Below, piece by piece: positions 47,752 through 56,433 of a stretch of 64,000 nt of DNA (positions are counted from its first letter, which is position 1; each line of letters starts with the position of its first letter). Location: the NCBI GenBank assembly GCA_016936505.1, contig JAFGXS010000039.1:62001-126000 (forward strand). Direction: 5' to 3'. The DNA is from Bacteroidales bacterium. GTDB taxonomy: Bacteria; Bacteroidota; Bacteroidia; Bacteroidales; F082. Position numbers and translations under genes: made by a program. The notes under the pieces are model-generated. The model was not told where the DNA came from, searched no databases, and worked only from the letters and a program-made list of their open reading frames with translations.

Positions 47752-48039
47752 TTAAATCTCGTCGGTTTCAACAACTTTTGCCAACAGATCAGCATAAGGA
47801 ACCATCAGATATTTTTTGGATTCAAAATCAAATTCAGTGCCGGAGAATTTTTTGTAAAAAACAGTGTCTCCAACAACAATACCTGCATTTTCGATATTGC
47901 CTATAGCTACCACTTTAGCATATTGTGGCTTTTCTTTGGCACTGTCAGGAATGATAATTCCGGTAGCTGTTTTTTGTTCTTCTTTGTTGTCGGTAATATC
48001 GAGCAGAACATTTTCGTTTAATGGTTGTAATTCTTTCAT
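47752..48039 (-). CDS. GroES-like co-chaperonin (no groEL beside it)
   Basis: A protein of 95 residues, exactly GroES size. It has the N-terminal strand LQPLNENVLLD, the mobile loop ending ATGIIIPDSAKEKPQYAKVVAIG and the closing LMVPYADLLAKV. GroES caps the GroEL chamber. The usual groEL partner does not follow: downstream is a terminator. The mobile loop starts NKEEQKTATGIIIP rather than the common TAGGIVLP, so this may be a secondary co-chaperonin. It is 18 bases after the thioredoxin-glutaredoxin gene and may share its transcript. Confidence 0.88.
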   Translation of the reverse strand: MKELQPLNENVLLDITDNKEEQKTATGIIIPDSAKEKPQYAKVVAIGNIENAGIVVGDTVFYKKFSGTEFDFESKKYLMVPYADLLAKVVETDEI

Positions 48040-48057
48040 GATTTTATTTTTAATTGT

Positions 48058-48648
48058 TTATTGAATTCCTAATAAAGTATTGATTCTTTGCTTATCAAAA
48101 CCAACAATAATTTCACCGTTAATGTCGGTTTGCGGCACGCCTTGCTGACCACTTCGGGCCACCATGGTTTCTGCTGCCTTTTGGTCCTTTGAAACATCCA
48201 CATCAGTAAATCTTACACCATTTTGTTTGAGGTGTGTTTTTAATGTATTACACCAGGAACAGCTTGGAGTTGAATATACGGTAACACGTTTTTGCGGCTT
48301 GGCTTCACCATCGGCAACTTTGGCAGAAAACAGAGCCTCTTCAAAAAGTCCTTTGTAAAAATTGTTTTCGTTGCAACCTTTTATGGTTTTTACAAACTGT
48401 TTACCCTCAAAAACCATCAGTGCTGGCGCAGAAGTAATAGAATAGTTTCCATGAATATCTCTTACCTGAGTTACGTCAGCAGCTACAAGCCTTATGTCTT
48501 TTACAGTTTCAAGCGCTAAAGCAATGTTCTGATAGCTACAATCGCTGGCTTCTGTTCCTTTCTTATACAACAAAACATAACTCTTTCTTCCTTCTTCCAA
48601 AAAAGAAAGCATTTCTTCGTGTGAACCTATATTTTTTAATTCCATCAT
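48058..48648 (-). CDS. Thioredoxin-like / glutaredoxin-like fusion protein
   Basis: A protein of 196 residues with two thioredoxin folds. The N-terminal one (about 1-105) keeps the cis-proline (TSAPALMVF), but its active site is DCSYQN, with only Cys37 of a CxxC. The C-terminal domain (about 121-196) is a YruB/NrdH-like glutaredoxin with the intact Cys130-Ser-Trp-Cys133 and GVPQTDINGEIIVGFDK. No signal peptide, so cytoplasmic. The N-terminal half may bind partners or form mixed disulfides, with the C-terminal half doing dithiol reduction. Start is one of two adjacent ATGs. Confidence 0.85.
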   Translation of the reverse strand: MMELKNIGSHEEMLSFLEEGRKSYVLLYKKGTEASDCSYQNIALALETVKDIRLVAADVTQVRDIHGNYSITSAPALMVFEGKQFVKTIKGCNENNFYKGLFEEALFSAKVADGEAKPQKRVTVYSTPSCSWCNTLKTHLKQNGVRFTDVDVSKDQKAAETMVARSGQQGVPQTDINGEIIVGFDKQRINTLLGIQ

Positions 48649-48746
48649 TCTTTAAACGTTTCCCGCTTCCTATCAATTTATATGCCACCTGAGAAAAATA
48701 CATTTTTCACAATGACGATTTTTCAGATATGACAATTTTTCATAGT

Positions 48747-49193
48747 TTAATAAATAAACGGCAGCACTTTCTTTGTTTGCTCCCGGTACACACGATAGTC
48801 ATCACCAAACTGTCGTATCAGCCCTCTCTCTTCGTAAGGTATTTTTAGCATTAAGGCAATAATAAGGGTCAACAAAACTGCAAGCCGAAACCATGAGAAT
48901 TGCGCCATTACCAATGGAATTACAGCAACTACCTGGGCCAGATACATGGGATGACGAATCTGACTATAAGGCCACTTTGTTATTAAAACACCCCCCTGTT
49001 TAGGCTTTGGCACAATATTGACATTATGAATTCCGGCAATATAAATTGCATACAAACCCAATACAACCCCCAGGGTCTCAACAGTAATCCCATCCCAGCT
49101 TTTGGCGAGCCAGGGACCGGTAGCAAAAATCAGAGCCAAACTTCCCAGCTGAAAGAAAACCAGCAAATAAGGATATATCTTATCTTGAAACAT
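48747..49193 (-). CDS. Isoprenylcysteine methyltransferase (ICMT/PEMT)-like membrane protein
   Basis: A protein of 148 residues with about four membrane helices. The C-terminal motif SQIRHPMYLAQVV...YEERGLIRQFGDDYRVYREQTKKVLPF is the SAM-binding signature of the ICMT/PEMT family. Bacterial members methylate unknown small or lipid substrates. Standalone gene between the redox fusion and the rhomboid gene. Confidence 0.88.
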   Translation of the reverse strand: MFQDKIYPYLLVFFQLGSLALIFATGPWLAKSWDGITVETLGVVLGLYAIYIAGIHNVNIVPKPKQGGVLITKWPYSQIRHPMYLAQVVAVIPLVMAQFSWFRLAVLLTLIIALMLKIPYEERGLIRQFGDDYRVYREQTKKVLPFIY

Positions 49194-49305
49194 AAAGTAC
49201 CTGTTAAAAAATTGCCGGCCTCCTGATTTGAATTTGCAAGTAGAGAAAAAGGTTTAAACGAGAAGACCGGCAGGCAAAAATAAGAAACTTGCCCTGACAA
49301 ACCCT

Positions 49306-49974
49306 TTAATTTTGATTCTTATTCTCATCCCATGTGGCAGAACTATTCCAATAAGGATCGCTTTCTTCCTCTTCTTCTTCGAGCTCCCACAAGTACCTTT
49401 TACGTTGTGGCCCTGATTTTCTGTAATATACAGCCATTATTATTCCTGAAATGAGCCCACCCAGATGTGCTTCCCATGAAACATCTTTCCCAGGAAGAAA
49501 ATCAGGAATTGCTCCCCAGATTAAACTTCCGTAAAGAAAAATAACTATTAGTGATATGGCTGACAGTCTGGTATCTTTTCTTATTACACCACTTAAAAAC
49601 AAAAAAGAAGCTAAACCATAAATAATCCCACTGGCTCCTATATGGTAAGCATCTCTTCCGCCAAACCAAACCAATAATCCGGTAAACAACCAGATAAAAA
49701 GTAATACTCTGAAAGCCAAATCACGATAAAAGTAAAACAAAGCGGTACCCAGCACAAAAAAAGGCAGTGAGTTTGCAGCAATGTGTTTGATGCCTTCATG
49801 CAGAAAAGGTGAAAACAGAATACCTTTCAGTCCCGAAACATGATCAGGATATATACCCCAACTGCCCCAGTCAGTTCCCAGCAGATATTCGCCGAAAAAA
49901 ACCAGCCACATATTCAGCAGCAATAATCCCGGAATAACCATTGAAGTGTAAAACCAGTTCTTTTCTTTCGACAT
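49306..49974 (-). CDS. Rhomboid family intramembrane serine protease
   Basis: A protein of 222 residues from the ATG at 49974 (MSKEKNWFYT); the frame continues to a TTG at 49995. Six membrane helices are visible with the catalytic dyad Ser115 (HIGASGIIYG) and His170 (WEAHLGGLISG), plus HEGIKHIAANSLPFF for the helix-2 histidine/asparagine. It cleaves helices of membrane proteins. The acidic C-terminal tail (ELEEEEEESDPYW) is cytoplasmic or periplasmic depending on topology. Substrate unknown. Confidence 0.93.
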   Translation of the reverse strand: MSKEKNWFYTSMVIPGLLLLNMWLVFFGEYLLGTDWGSWGIYPDHVSGLKGILFSPFLHEGIKHIAANSLPFFVLGTALFYFYRDLAFRVLLFIWLFTGLLVWFGGRDAYHIGASGIIYGLASFLFLSGVIRKDTRLSAISLIVIFLYGSLIWGAIPDFLPGKDVSWEAHLGGLISGIIMAVYYRKSGPQRKRYLWELEEEEEESDPYWNSSATWDENKNQN

Positions 49975-50050
49975 AAGGCTGTTTTTGGAAATCAACTTTC
50001 ACATTGAAAACATCTTCCCTTCTGTGATCAAAATTAGATAAACCAGCAAA

Positions 50051-52228
50051 CTATTTTATGCGGATCACTTTATCCACACCTTTAATCTGAGTAAGCTTAT
50101 AGGTAAGCTGAGAAAGATGTGATGTATCGCGTATCATCAGGCTAACCTTACCTTCAAACTGATTGCCTTTGGTATTGAAACTGATAGAACGCATATTAAC
50201 CCTTAAATCGCCGGTAATAATCCGCGTAACAGACTCAACCATCCCCAATTGATCCTTTCCTGTTATTTTAAGATTAACCAGGCTGTAATTTTTATCTTCC
50301 TGATTCATCCACTTAACATCCAGTATGCGGTAAGGATACTGAAACCGAAGTCTGGAAGCATTAGGGCAACTGTTTCTATGAATCGAAATACTTCCCAGAT
50401 GGGTCACAAAACCAAATACATCGTCTCCATGAATGGGATTGCAGCATTTTGCAAAGCGATAATTTACATTCTTAACATAATCGCCTATATATAAAATATC
50501 TTCTTCCTGACGGTCTTTTGCAGCCGAGGATTTCACTTCTTTTACAACCTCTTCCTGACTTTCGGCAGGACGTTCCTTCAGATAATCCTGAAGCACTGAC
50601 TTTACCAAAGACATTTCTAGCTTGTCGGCGGCAACCAGATAATACAGGTCTATTGCCGAATCAAGCTTAAAATGCTTGACCAAAACATTAATCAGATCAT
50701 CGGAACTTTTCAACTTCCAGTTTCTGATCTTTCTCAAAAGTAAGGTTTTTCCAATCTCTGCTTCTTTGTATTTTTCTTCTTTTAACTGACGGCGAATATG
50801 ATTCTTTGCCTTTGTACTCACCACAATGCCCAGCCAGTCGTGCTTGGGTTTTTGATTTTTAGTGGTTACTATATCCACACGGTCGCCGCTCTTCAATACA
50901 TAACGTATGGGAACCAGCTTATTGTTAACCCGCGCACCACTACATGTATTTCCAACATTGGTATGAATATCATAAGCAAAGTCGAGAATAGTAGCTCCGG
51001 CAGACAATCGTCGTAAATCTCCTTTTGGTGTGAACACAAATACAAATTCCTGACTTTTTTTAGTACGGTAAGCATATTCATCACCAATTACTTCAGGATG
51101 TTCCAGCACATCACGCACCTGCAACAACCAGTCATCCACCTCCTTCGATTTCATCAAACCTTTGTACTGCCAATGCGCCGCCTGTCCCTTTTCAGCCACT
51201 TCGTCCATACGACTGGTTCTGATCTGAACCTCAACCCACTTATTATTCTGGCCCATTACTGTAGTGTGCAACGATTCGTAACCCGAAGCTTTGGGGGTGG
51301 TTACCCAGTCGCGCAGTCGTTTAGGATTAGGATTGTAAATATTGGTTACCAGAGAATAAACTCTCCAGCAGTCTTCTTTTTCTCTGTTTTGCGATTTGCT
51401 GTTGATAATAACCCTGATGGCAAACAGATCATATACCTCTTCAAATTCCACATTCTGTTTTTTCATCTTAGCCCAGATGGATGGAATAGATTTGGTTCGC
51501 CATTTAATCTGATAATCAAACTTATTGCTCATCAACTCCTGTTCAATGGGCCTCACAAAATCTTTAATGTAAACCTCACGCTTGGTTCTTGTAGCCTGAA
51601 TTTTCTCCTCAATTGCTTTATAAATCTCTGGAAACTCATACCGCATCAGGTCTTCTTCCATCTCGCTTTTGATGTAGTAAAGACCTAAACGGTGAGCTAT
51701 GGGAATGTAGATATATTTAATTTCGTCAAAAAACTTCTTTTGCTGTTTCTTTGTCAGCGAACGCGGGCGGCGCACGTCGTTGAGCCGGTGTGCCATCCGG
51801 AGAAGAATTACCCGAATATCATCTACCATTGAGAGAAACAAAACACGGAAAGTATCAGACTGAAATGAAACCCTTTCTGTCTGCAACTCTGAGATCTTTT
51901 TAAACCCTTCAATAATTTCCAGAATGTTCTTACCGAAAGTATCCGTTATTTGAGCTGCAACCTCCGGTTTTGAAATATCCATACTGTGCAGCAATGCACA
52001 AACTACTGACGGAACGCCAAGATTCATTTCGCGTAAAGCAATGATGGCCACCTCGAGGTGATGAAGAATAAACGGACTGCCATCGGGCTGAAGTTGATCT
52101 CCGTAATTATCGTGAGCCATTTGCCAGGCCAATTGAACCTGATCAGCATTTTTACTGTCATCACGTTCATTAACTAACTTAAGCAACTTTTCCAACTCTG
52201 ATTCTACCCTGCTCACTCCGTTTTTCAT
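50051..52228 (-). CDS. relA: RelA/SpoT-type (p)ppGpp synthetase with degenerate hydrolase domain
   Basis: A protein of 725 residues with all long-RSH domains. The N-terminal hydrolase fold has lost key residues: LLHSMDIS (H81 S82) replaces LLHDxxED, and MAHRLNDVR has His147 where the conserved aspartate of ADRLHN stands. The synthetase core looks intact (YDLFAIRVII, KASGYESLHTTV, VEVQIRTSRMDEVAEKGQAAHW). A TGS domain (about 385-450), a cysteine-bearing segment (FAKCCNPIHGDD, HRNSCPN) and a C-terminal ACT domain follow. So it should be a synthetase-only RelA, with another RSH needed for hydrolysis. It is 25 bases downstream of clpS. Confidence 0.93.
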   Translation of the reverse strand: MKNGVSRVESELEKLLKLVNERDDSKNADQVQLAWQMAHDNYGDQLQPDGSPFILHHLEVAIIALREMNLGVPSVVCALLHSMDISKPEVAAQITDTFGKNILEIIEGFKKISELQTERVSFQSDTFRVLFLSMVDDIRVILLRMAHRLNDVRRPRSLTKKQQKKFFDEIKYIYIPIAHRLGLYYIKSEMEEDLMRYEFPEIYKAIEEKIQATRTKREVYIKDFVRPIEQELMSNKFDYQIKWRTKSIPSIWAKMKKQNVEFEEVYDLFAIRVIINSKSQNREKEDCWRVYSLVTNIYNPNPKRLRDWVTTPKASGYESLHTTVMGQNNKWVEVQIRTSRMDEVAEKGQAAHWQYKGLMKSKEVDDWLLQVRDVLEHPEVIGDEYAYRTKKSQEFVFVFTPKGDLRRLSAGATILDFAYDIHTNVGNTCSGARVNNKLVPIRYVLKSGDRVDIVTTKNQKPKHDWLGIVVSTKAKNHIRRQLKEEKYKEAEIGKTLLLRKIRNWKLKSSDDLINVLVKHFKLDSAIDLYYLVAADKLEMSLVKSVLQDYLKERPAESQEEVVKEVKSSAAKDRQEEDILYIGDYVKNVNYRFAKCCNPIHGDDVFGFVTHLGSISIHRNSCPNASRLRFQYPYRILDVKWMNQEDKNYSLVNLKITGKDQLGMVESVTRIITGDLRVNMRSISFNTKGNQFEGKVSLMIRDTSHLSQLTYKLTQIKGVDKVIRIK

Positions 52229-52253
52229 AATTTTCGTCTTAATCTCTAACCAA

Positions 52254-52529
52254 TTACTGTATTTCGACAGTTAACCGTCGAAATGTTAACTCATTGTAAT
52301 ATTGTTTCAAGGTGGTGAAATCTCCTTTTTTAACGGCACATTTTCCCTTAAAATGAGCAATCCAGACACAGGTTTCTGCCTGATTTTGATCATGTCCTAA
52401 TACTTCAATAAGCGTATCTATAACATAATCAAAGGTGTTAAAATCGTCATTGTAAAGAATAAGCTTTTTCTGATCAGGATAATCAGTTGCTTCTTTACCA
52501 ACTATTTTCTTTTTTTCCTTTGTAGTCAT
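52254..52529 (-). CDS. clpS: ATP-dependent Clp protease adaptor ClpS
   Basis: A protein of 91 residues from the ATG at 52529 (MTTKEKKK); an upstream in-frame start at 52556 is unlikely because the -7 element lies there. The signature KLILYNDDFNTFDYVIDTLIEVLGHDQNQAETCVWIAHFKG in part marks ClpS, which hands N-degron substrates to ClpAP/ClpC. The acidic residues in NDDFNTF that bind the N-terminal amino group are present. It is followed by relA after 25 bases. Confidence 0.95.
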   Translation of the reverse strand: MTTKEKKKIVGKEATDYPDQKKLILYNDDFNTFDYVIDTLIEVLGHDQNQAETCVWIAHFKGKCAVKKGDFTTLKQYYNELTFRRLTVEIQ

Positions 52530-52545
52530 CTTTTTACTGCTCTTA

Positions 52546-52553
52546 CAAAAATA
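52546..52553 (-). promoter_or_regulatory. -7 element of the clpS-relA operon (TATTTTTG)
   Basis: A perfect minus-strand TAnnTTTG, 16 bases upstream of the clpS ATG at 52529. It supports that start. Confidence 0.5.
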
Positions 52554-52631
52554 CACTATTTTTTTTCGTTTATCATCATACTGGAGTGTATGTGAAAAAA
52601 CAAATTAAAGCAGCAATCCGGAAAAACAAAA

Positions 52632-53504
52632 CTATGATTCTTTTTCATTGTTAACCAGCCGTATAGGCATAGGTTCAGTTACCGAACCGGTATAAACAGA
52701 AATATGGGGGAAAGGAAGTTCAATTCCCTCTTTATCAAATCTTTCCTTGATAGAATCCATCAGCTGATTTTTTACTTTTACCCAGTTTTCTTTGGTGCTC
52801 CAAACGTAAAACAGCAAATCGAGCGACGAAGAGCCAAAATCATTAAACACCACCATTGGTTCGGGATAATTCAAACAATCGGGTTCGCTTTTTGCTATTT
52901 CAAGCAAAACCTCTTTTACCCTTTTGATGTTTTCTTTGTATGCAACTCCTATCTGTAAATCAATACGACGAATAGGGAACCTGGTTACATTTGTCAAAGG
53001 ACTTTTAATCAACATTTCGTTAGGAACCCTCACAAAACGGTTATCAAAGGTTCTCAGTTTAATCGACAGCAAATCGATAGACATTACCACCCCGGTAACA
53101 TCGCCAATGCTCACTATATCATTCAGTTCAAACGGACGTTCACCAATTAAGAATAAGCCACTTATGATGTTTGAAACACTGGTTTGTGAAGCAAAACCAA
53201 TGGCAATACCGATAATACCTGCCGTTCCTAACAGGGCACTTACTTCAAATCCCAGCGACTTCAAAAAAGAAATGATAATAACAGTAAACGCTGTGTATGT
53301 AAAAAACCGACTGGTAAGCAGGCCCACATGTGGAGAATAATGTTTCCCCAATTGTTTTTTAATTACTTTCCCTACCCAAACAACTACCACAATACCAACA
53401 ACCAAAATAATAACCGATTTAAGCAATACTATCGGATCAAGCTTGGTTAAAAAGCTAAAGTAATTTGTTTTTGCTGCAGAAGTTGTTGCTGCTAATGGAT
53501 TCAT
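52632..53504 (-). CDS. MscS family mechanosensitive ion channel
   Basis: A protein of 290 residues, close to E. coli MscS. It has three membrane helices; the pore helix is AALLGTAGIIGIAIGFASQTSVSNIISGLFLI-like (glycine/alanine-rich, about 90-120). The beta domain follows (ERPFELNDIVSIGDVTGVVMSIDLLS), and then the alpha/beta vestibule. It releases solutes on hypo-osmotic shock. The upstream DUF432-like gene is only 6 bases away, so the two are co-expressed. Confidence 0.94.
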   Translation of the reverse strand: MNPLAATTSAAKTNYFSFLTKLDPIVLLKSVIILVVGIVVVVWVGKVIKKQLGKHYSPHVGLLTSRFFTYTAFTVIIISFLKSLGFEVSALLGTAGIIGIAIGFASQTSVSNIISGLFLIGERPFELNDIVSIGDVTGVVMSIDLLSIKLRTFDNRFVRVPNEMLIKSPLTNVTRFPIRRIDLQIGVAYKENIKRVKEVLLEIAKSEPDCLNYPEPMVVFNDFGSSSLDLLFYVWSTKENWVKVKNQLMDSIKERFDKEGIELPFPHISVYTGSVTEPMPIRLVNNEKES

Positions 53505-53510
53505 ATCTTT

Positions 53511-54299
53511 CTATTTATTGGGTAATATCAATGTATTTTTCATTCGGATTGGGGTAAAAGTCTTCAAAAGAATACTTTTCTTATCGTGACTGACTGCTTT
53601 TTGAACCAACGTGAATTTCCCCAATTCTTTTGGCAATGCATTGGCCATTCGTACGTCGGCCAACTGACTGTCTTTTCCGTATTCAAAAGTCATTTTCCCA
53701 AGCCAGAAATTTTTAGCATCGCTGTATACCGACAAATTATTTACTCTGATAACCAGCTTTTCCAGCAACAACGATTCATATCCTGCATTTCTAACCTCAA
53801 CAGGACAAATAAACATGTGAGGATCGGTATGTGGCTCGGGTTTAATATGAATTGATGGAAAATCTTCGTAAACCAATTCTCCATCAAAAAAATTACCTAC
53901 CCAGGAATGCGACAACGGCTGGGTTGGAAATTCACCCAATGCCATACTCCGTTGTTTCCCAATTCGAACACTGATCCATGCAGGAAGCCAGTAAAAAAAC
54001 ATAATATTCTTGCCTTCGGGTACTACTAATGGCTCATTAAAAACCACCTGTACCGATTTGTCTGGTACGTGAGGTAAACACACCAAAGGAACCGTTTCCT
54101 CCGAAACCAGCCATCGTTTCCAAACCGCATTTTTAGGAGGATTTTTTTGGCGTGCATCAAAATTATTCCCTGAAAACAACTCAATAAAATTCATCTGCTT
54201 ACGAATCCATATTTTCAGACTTCCCGACTCGTGCATCACAGCCGAATCGGTTTTCAACTTTACTTCTTCGTTAATTGCTATTTGCTGAAATTCATCCAT
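53511..54299 (-). CDS. DUF432-like protein, co-encoded with MscS (tentative)
   Basis: A protein of 262 residues, without signal peptide or clear membrane helix, rich in beta strands. The order of features (an N-terminal SLKIWIRKQMNF, VPEGKNIMFFYWLPAWISVRIG, a central acidic MFICPVEVRNAGYESLLLEKLVIR) resembles DUF432, a family often next to MscS genes in archaea and some bacteria; I am not certain of the match. It lies 6 bases upstream of mscS and 5 bases after the DUF1003 gene, so an accessory role for the channel is inferred. Confidence 0.55.
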   Translation of the reverse strand: MDEFQQIAINEEVKLKTDSAVMHESGSLKIWIRKQMNFIELFSGNNFDARQKNPPKNAVWKRWLVSEETVPLVCLPHVPDKSVQVVFNEPLVVPEGKNIMFFYWLPAWISVRIGKQRSMALGEFPTQPLSHSWVGNFFDGELVYEDFPSIHIKPEPHTDPHMFICPVEVRNAGYESLLLEKLVIRVNNLSVYSDAKNFWLGKMTFEYGKDSQLADVRMANALPKELGKFTLVQKAVSHDKKSILLKTFTPIRMKNTLILPNK

Positions 54300-54304
54300 C
54301 GGGT

Positions 54305-55027
54305 CTATTTTTCTTTGTCATTTGTTTTTGAAGCTTTTTGCTGAATAGCACTCAGCAACTCCATTTGCATTTTCTGTATTTCCATCATCCTGTCCCACTG
54401 ATAGGTAAGCATATGATCCAGTTTTTCATGAAGTGTCCTGATTTCCAGCTCCGACTTAAGGTTCACTTTATAATCGTTTTCCGAACGCATTCTGTCTTTG
54501 GCTTCCTGCCTGTTCTGGCTCATCATAATAATAGGAGCCTGAATGGCTGCCACTGTTGACAGCAATAGATTTAACAGAATAAATGGATAAGGATCAAAGG
54601 GTTTAAACAATAAATAAAGAGAATTTATTATGATCCAGATTCCCATAAACGACATGAAGATGATGATGAAAGTCCAGCTGCCTCCAAATTCTGCAATTTT
54701 ATCAGAAAGTCGCTCACCAAAGGTCCATTTTTGATCAAACTGGCTCTCTGTGTTTTCTGAGATAAAATCGTTATTCTTCATGGTATCGAGCACATCCTGC
54801 TCCAGCGACGACAATGCTCCCTTTTCGTCGTGTAACATGGAAGTTACATATTTAAGTCGGTAAGCTGCCAGGTCCGATTCACAAATGTAGTCATCTGTTG
54901 TCCAGTCGGGATGGTCAACTTTTATCAGATCCCAAACCTGATCGCGTATCGAGGATGCAGCGATGAGTTCGTCAGAATTATATTTTTTGCCACAAACAGC
55001 ACAAACATTTCTTGATTCTTCTTTCAT
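54305..55027 (-). CDS. DUF1003 family membrane protein with N-terminal zinc-ribbon-like cysteines
   Basis: A protein of 240 residues. It starts with NVCAVCGKKYNSDELI and a later DDYICESD, possibly a small zinc site. The DUF1003 core (LSDKIAEFGGSWTFIIIFMSFMGIWIIINSL in part) has two membrane helices and a PIIMMSQNRQEAKDRMRSENDYKVN motif, then a C-terminal coiled coil. The family's function is unknown. First gene of a DUF1003 - DUF432-like - mscS cluster with 5- and 6-base spacers. Confidence 0.88.
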   Translation of the reverse strand: MKEESRNVCAVCGKKYNSDELIAASSIRDQVWDLIKVDHPDWTTDDYICESDLAAYRLKYVTSMLHDEKGALSSLEQDVLDTMKNNDFISENTESQFDQKWTFGERLSDKIAEFGGSWTFIIIFMSFMGIWIIINSLYLLFKPFDPYPFILLNLLLSTVAAIQAPIIMMSQNRQEAKDRMRSENDYKVNLKSELEIRTLHEKLDHMLTYQWDRMMEIQKMQMELLSAIQQKASKTNDKEK

Positions 55028-55129
55028 AAAATTTTTTCAGAGGGTTTTTTCTTCCTTATAAGTTAAAAGCGAAATTAATGATATTTGCTCCTTACCTACA
55101 CAAAATCAATTGGTTTTTAATATTTTTTA

Positions 55130-56353
55130 TTATTCATACCGCAGGGCTCTGGCCGGAACAATACGTGTGATGTAATAAGAAGGAAGGATCAAAACCAACA
55201 GGGTCATTAAAAAGGTTCCAAGATTCAACCAAAGTAAAGTTAAAGGGTGGAGTTCAACAGGAACATACGAAACATAATAGTTTTGCGGATCGAGCAAAAA
55301 CACATGAAAATGGTACTGAATAAAATAAAACAACAGCCCGGCAAAATTCCCCCAAAACATGCCCCGGCCAATGATATAAGCCGCTTTGTAAAGAAATATC
55401 TTACGAACAGAAGTATTGCTGGAACCCAGGGTTTTCAGAATTCCAACCATCGCAGTACGTTCAATAATAAGGATAAACAAAGTGGAAACCATGGTAATGG
55501 AAGCCACCACCAGCATCAATACCAGAATCACCACCACATTGGTATCCAGCAAAGCTAACCAATTGAAAATTTCAGGATATTCCTGAATAATATTATCAAC
55601 TGTCATATTATAGGGAACCTGATTATAAAGTGCCTGAGCTGTTTGGTTAATTTTGCTAAAGTCCTTAAGTTCAATCTCCACATTTCCTACCTGATCAGGT
55701 TTCCATCCGTTTAGTTTCTGAACCTGCTGTAATGCTCCAATAACATAACGCTTGTCAAATTCTTCCATTCCTGTATGGTAGATGCCCGAAACAATTAACT
55801 TTCTTCCCAACGCCTCAGAGCCATCACCGCCCACGAACCATAACCTAACAGGGTCGCCCACCTTTAACATTAATTCATGAGACAGTTTTCTTGATATGAG
55901 CACTTGTTTGTCATTTCCATTATGAAAATCGGGTAAGCTTCCTTCTAAAAGGTTATCTTTTAAAAAACTCCAGTCGTAATCGGTACCAACACCTTTCAAT
56001 ACCACACCCTGTATCTGATCTTTAGTTTTCAACACTCCGGCCTTTTGGGCTGTAAGTTGCACGTGGGCAACATTAGCATCACTTTTCAGCAGTTTCAGCA
56101 GTTTTTCCGATGGAATAATCGGAGTTTCTTCTACCGACTGGTTCCTGTCAAAAGCAACCACCTGAAGCGGAGTAGCAAATCCTGTTATCTTTTCTCTGAT
56201 AGACTTTTTGAAACCGACAACAATAGCCACCGAGGCAATCATTAATGCCAAACCCAGCGCAATACTGATGTAAGCAATCCTGATAACGGGTCGCGAATAA
56301 GCTTCAGATCTGCCGGGCGCAATATGTCGTGCTATGAAATATTCGAAGTTCAA
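55130..56353 (-). CDS. ABC transporter permease, LolC/LolE-like
   Basis: A protein of 407 residues. An N-terminal helix is followed by a periplasmic MacB_PCD-like domain (about 45-265) and then three C-terminal helices in an FtsX domain (VVASITMVSTLFILIIERTAMVGILKTLGSS). LolC/E release outer-membrane lipoproteins with the ATPase LolD; no ATPase gene is adjacent. The MGILKTLGSS-type coupling motif is present. A minus-strand TAnnTTTG lies 16 bases upstream. Confidence 0.87.
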   Translation of the reverse strand: MNFEYFIARHIAPGRSEAYSRPVIRIAYISIALGLALMIASVAIVVGFKKSIREKITGFATPLQVVAFDRNQSVEETPIIPSEKLLKLLKSDANVAHVQLTAQKAGVLKTKDQIQGVVLKGVGTDYDWSFLKDNLLEGSLPDFHNGNDKQVLISRKLSHELMLKVGDPVRLWFVGGDGSEALGRKLIVSGIYHTGMEEFDKRYVIGALQQVQKLNGWKPDQVGNVEIELKDFSKINQTAQALYNQVPYNMTVDNIIQEYPEIFNWLALLDTNVVVILVLMLVVASITMVSTLFILIIERTAMVGILKTLGSSNTSVRKIFLYKAAYIIGRGMFWGNFAGLLFYFIQYHFHVFLLDPQNYYVSYVPVELHPLTLLWLNLGTFLMTLLVLILPSYYITRIVPARALRYE

Positions 56354-56368
56354 ACTGTATTTTTTTTA

Positions 56369-56376
56369 CAAATTTA
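56369..56376 (-). promoter_or_regulatory. -7 element of the LolC/E-like gene (TAAATTTG)
   Basis: A perfect minus-strand TAnnTTTG, 15 bases before the ATG at 56353, in the divergent spacer. Confidence 0.45.
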
Positions 56377-56433
56377 GAATTTCCCTGCCGAAAAACGCTC
56401 TTTTTTGTAGATTTACCCTCTAAACCTTTTTAT

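Noticed and set aside
47441-47752. A 103-codon minus-strand frame in the spacer before rmuC.
   Set aside because: It crosses the terminator of the GroES-like gene and overlaps the rmuC start; no recognisable protein.
51098-51688. A 196-codon open frame on the plus strand.
   Set aside because: It is the antisense of relA, has no start signal or family features, and relA is certain.
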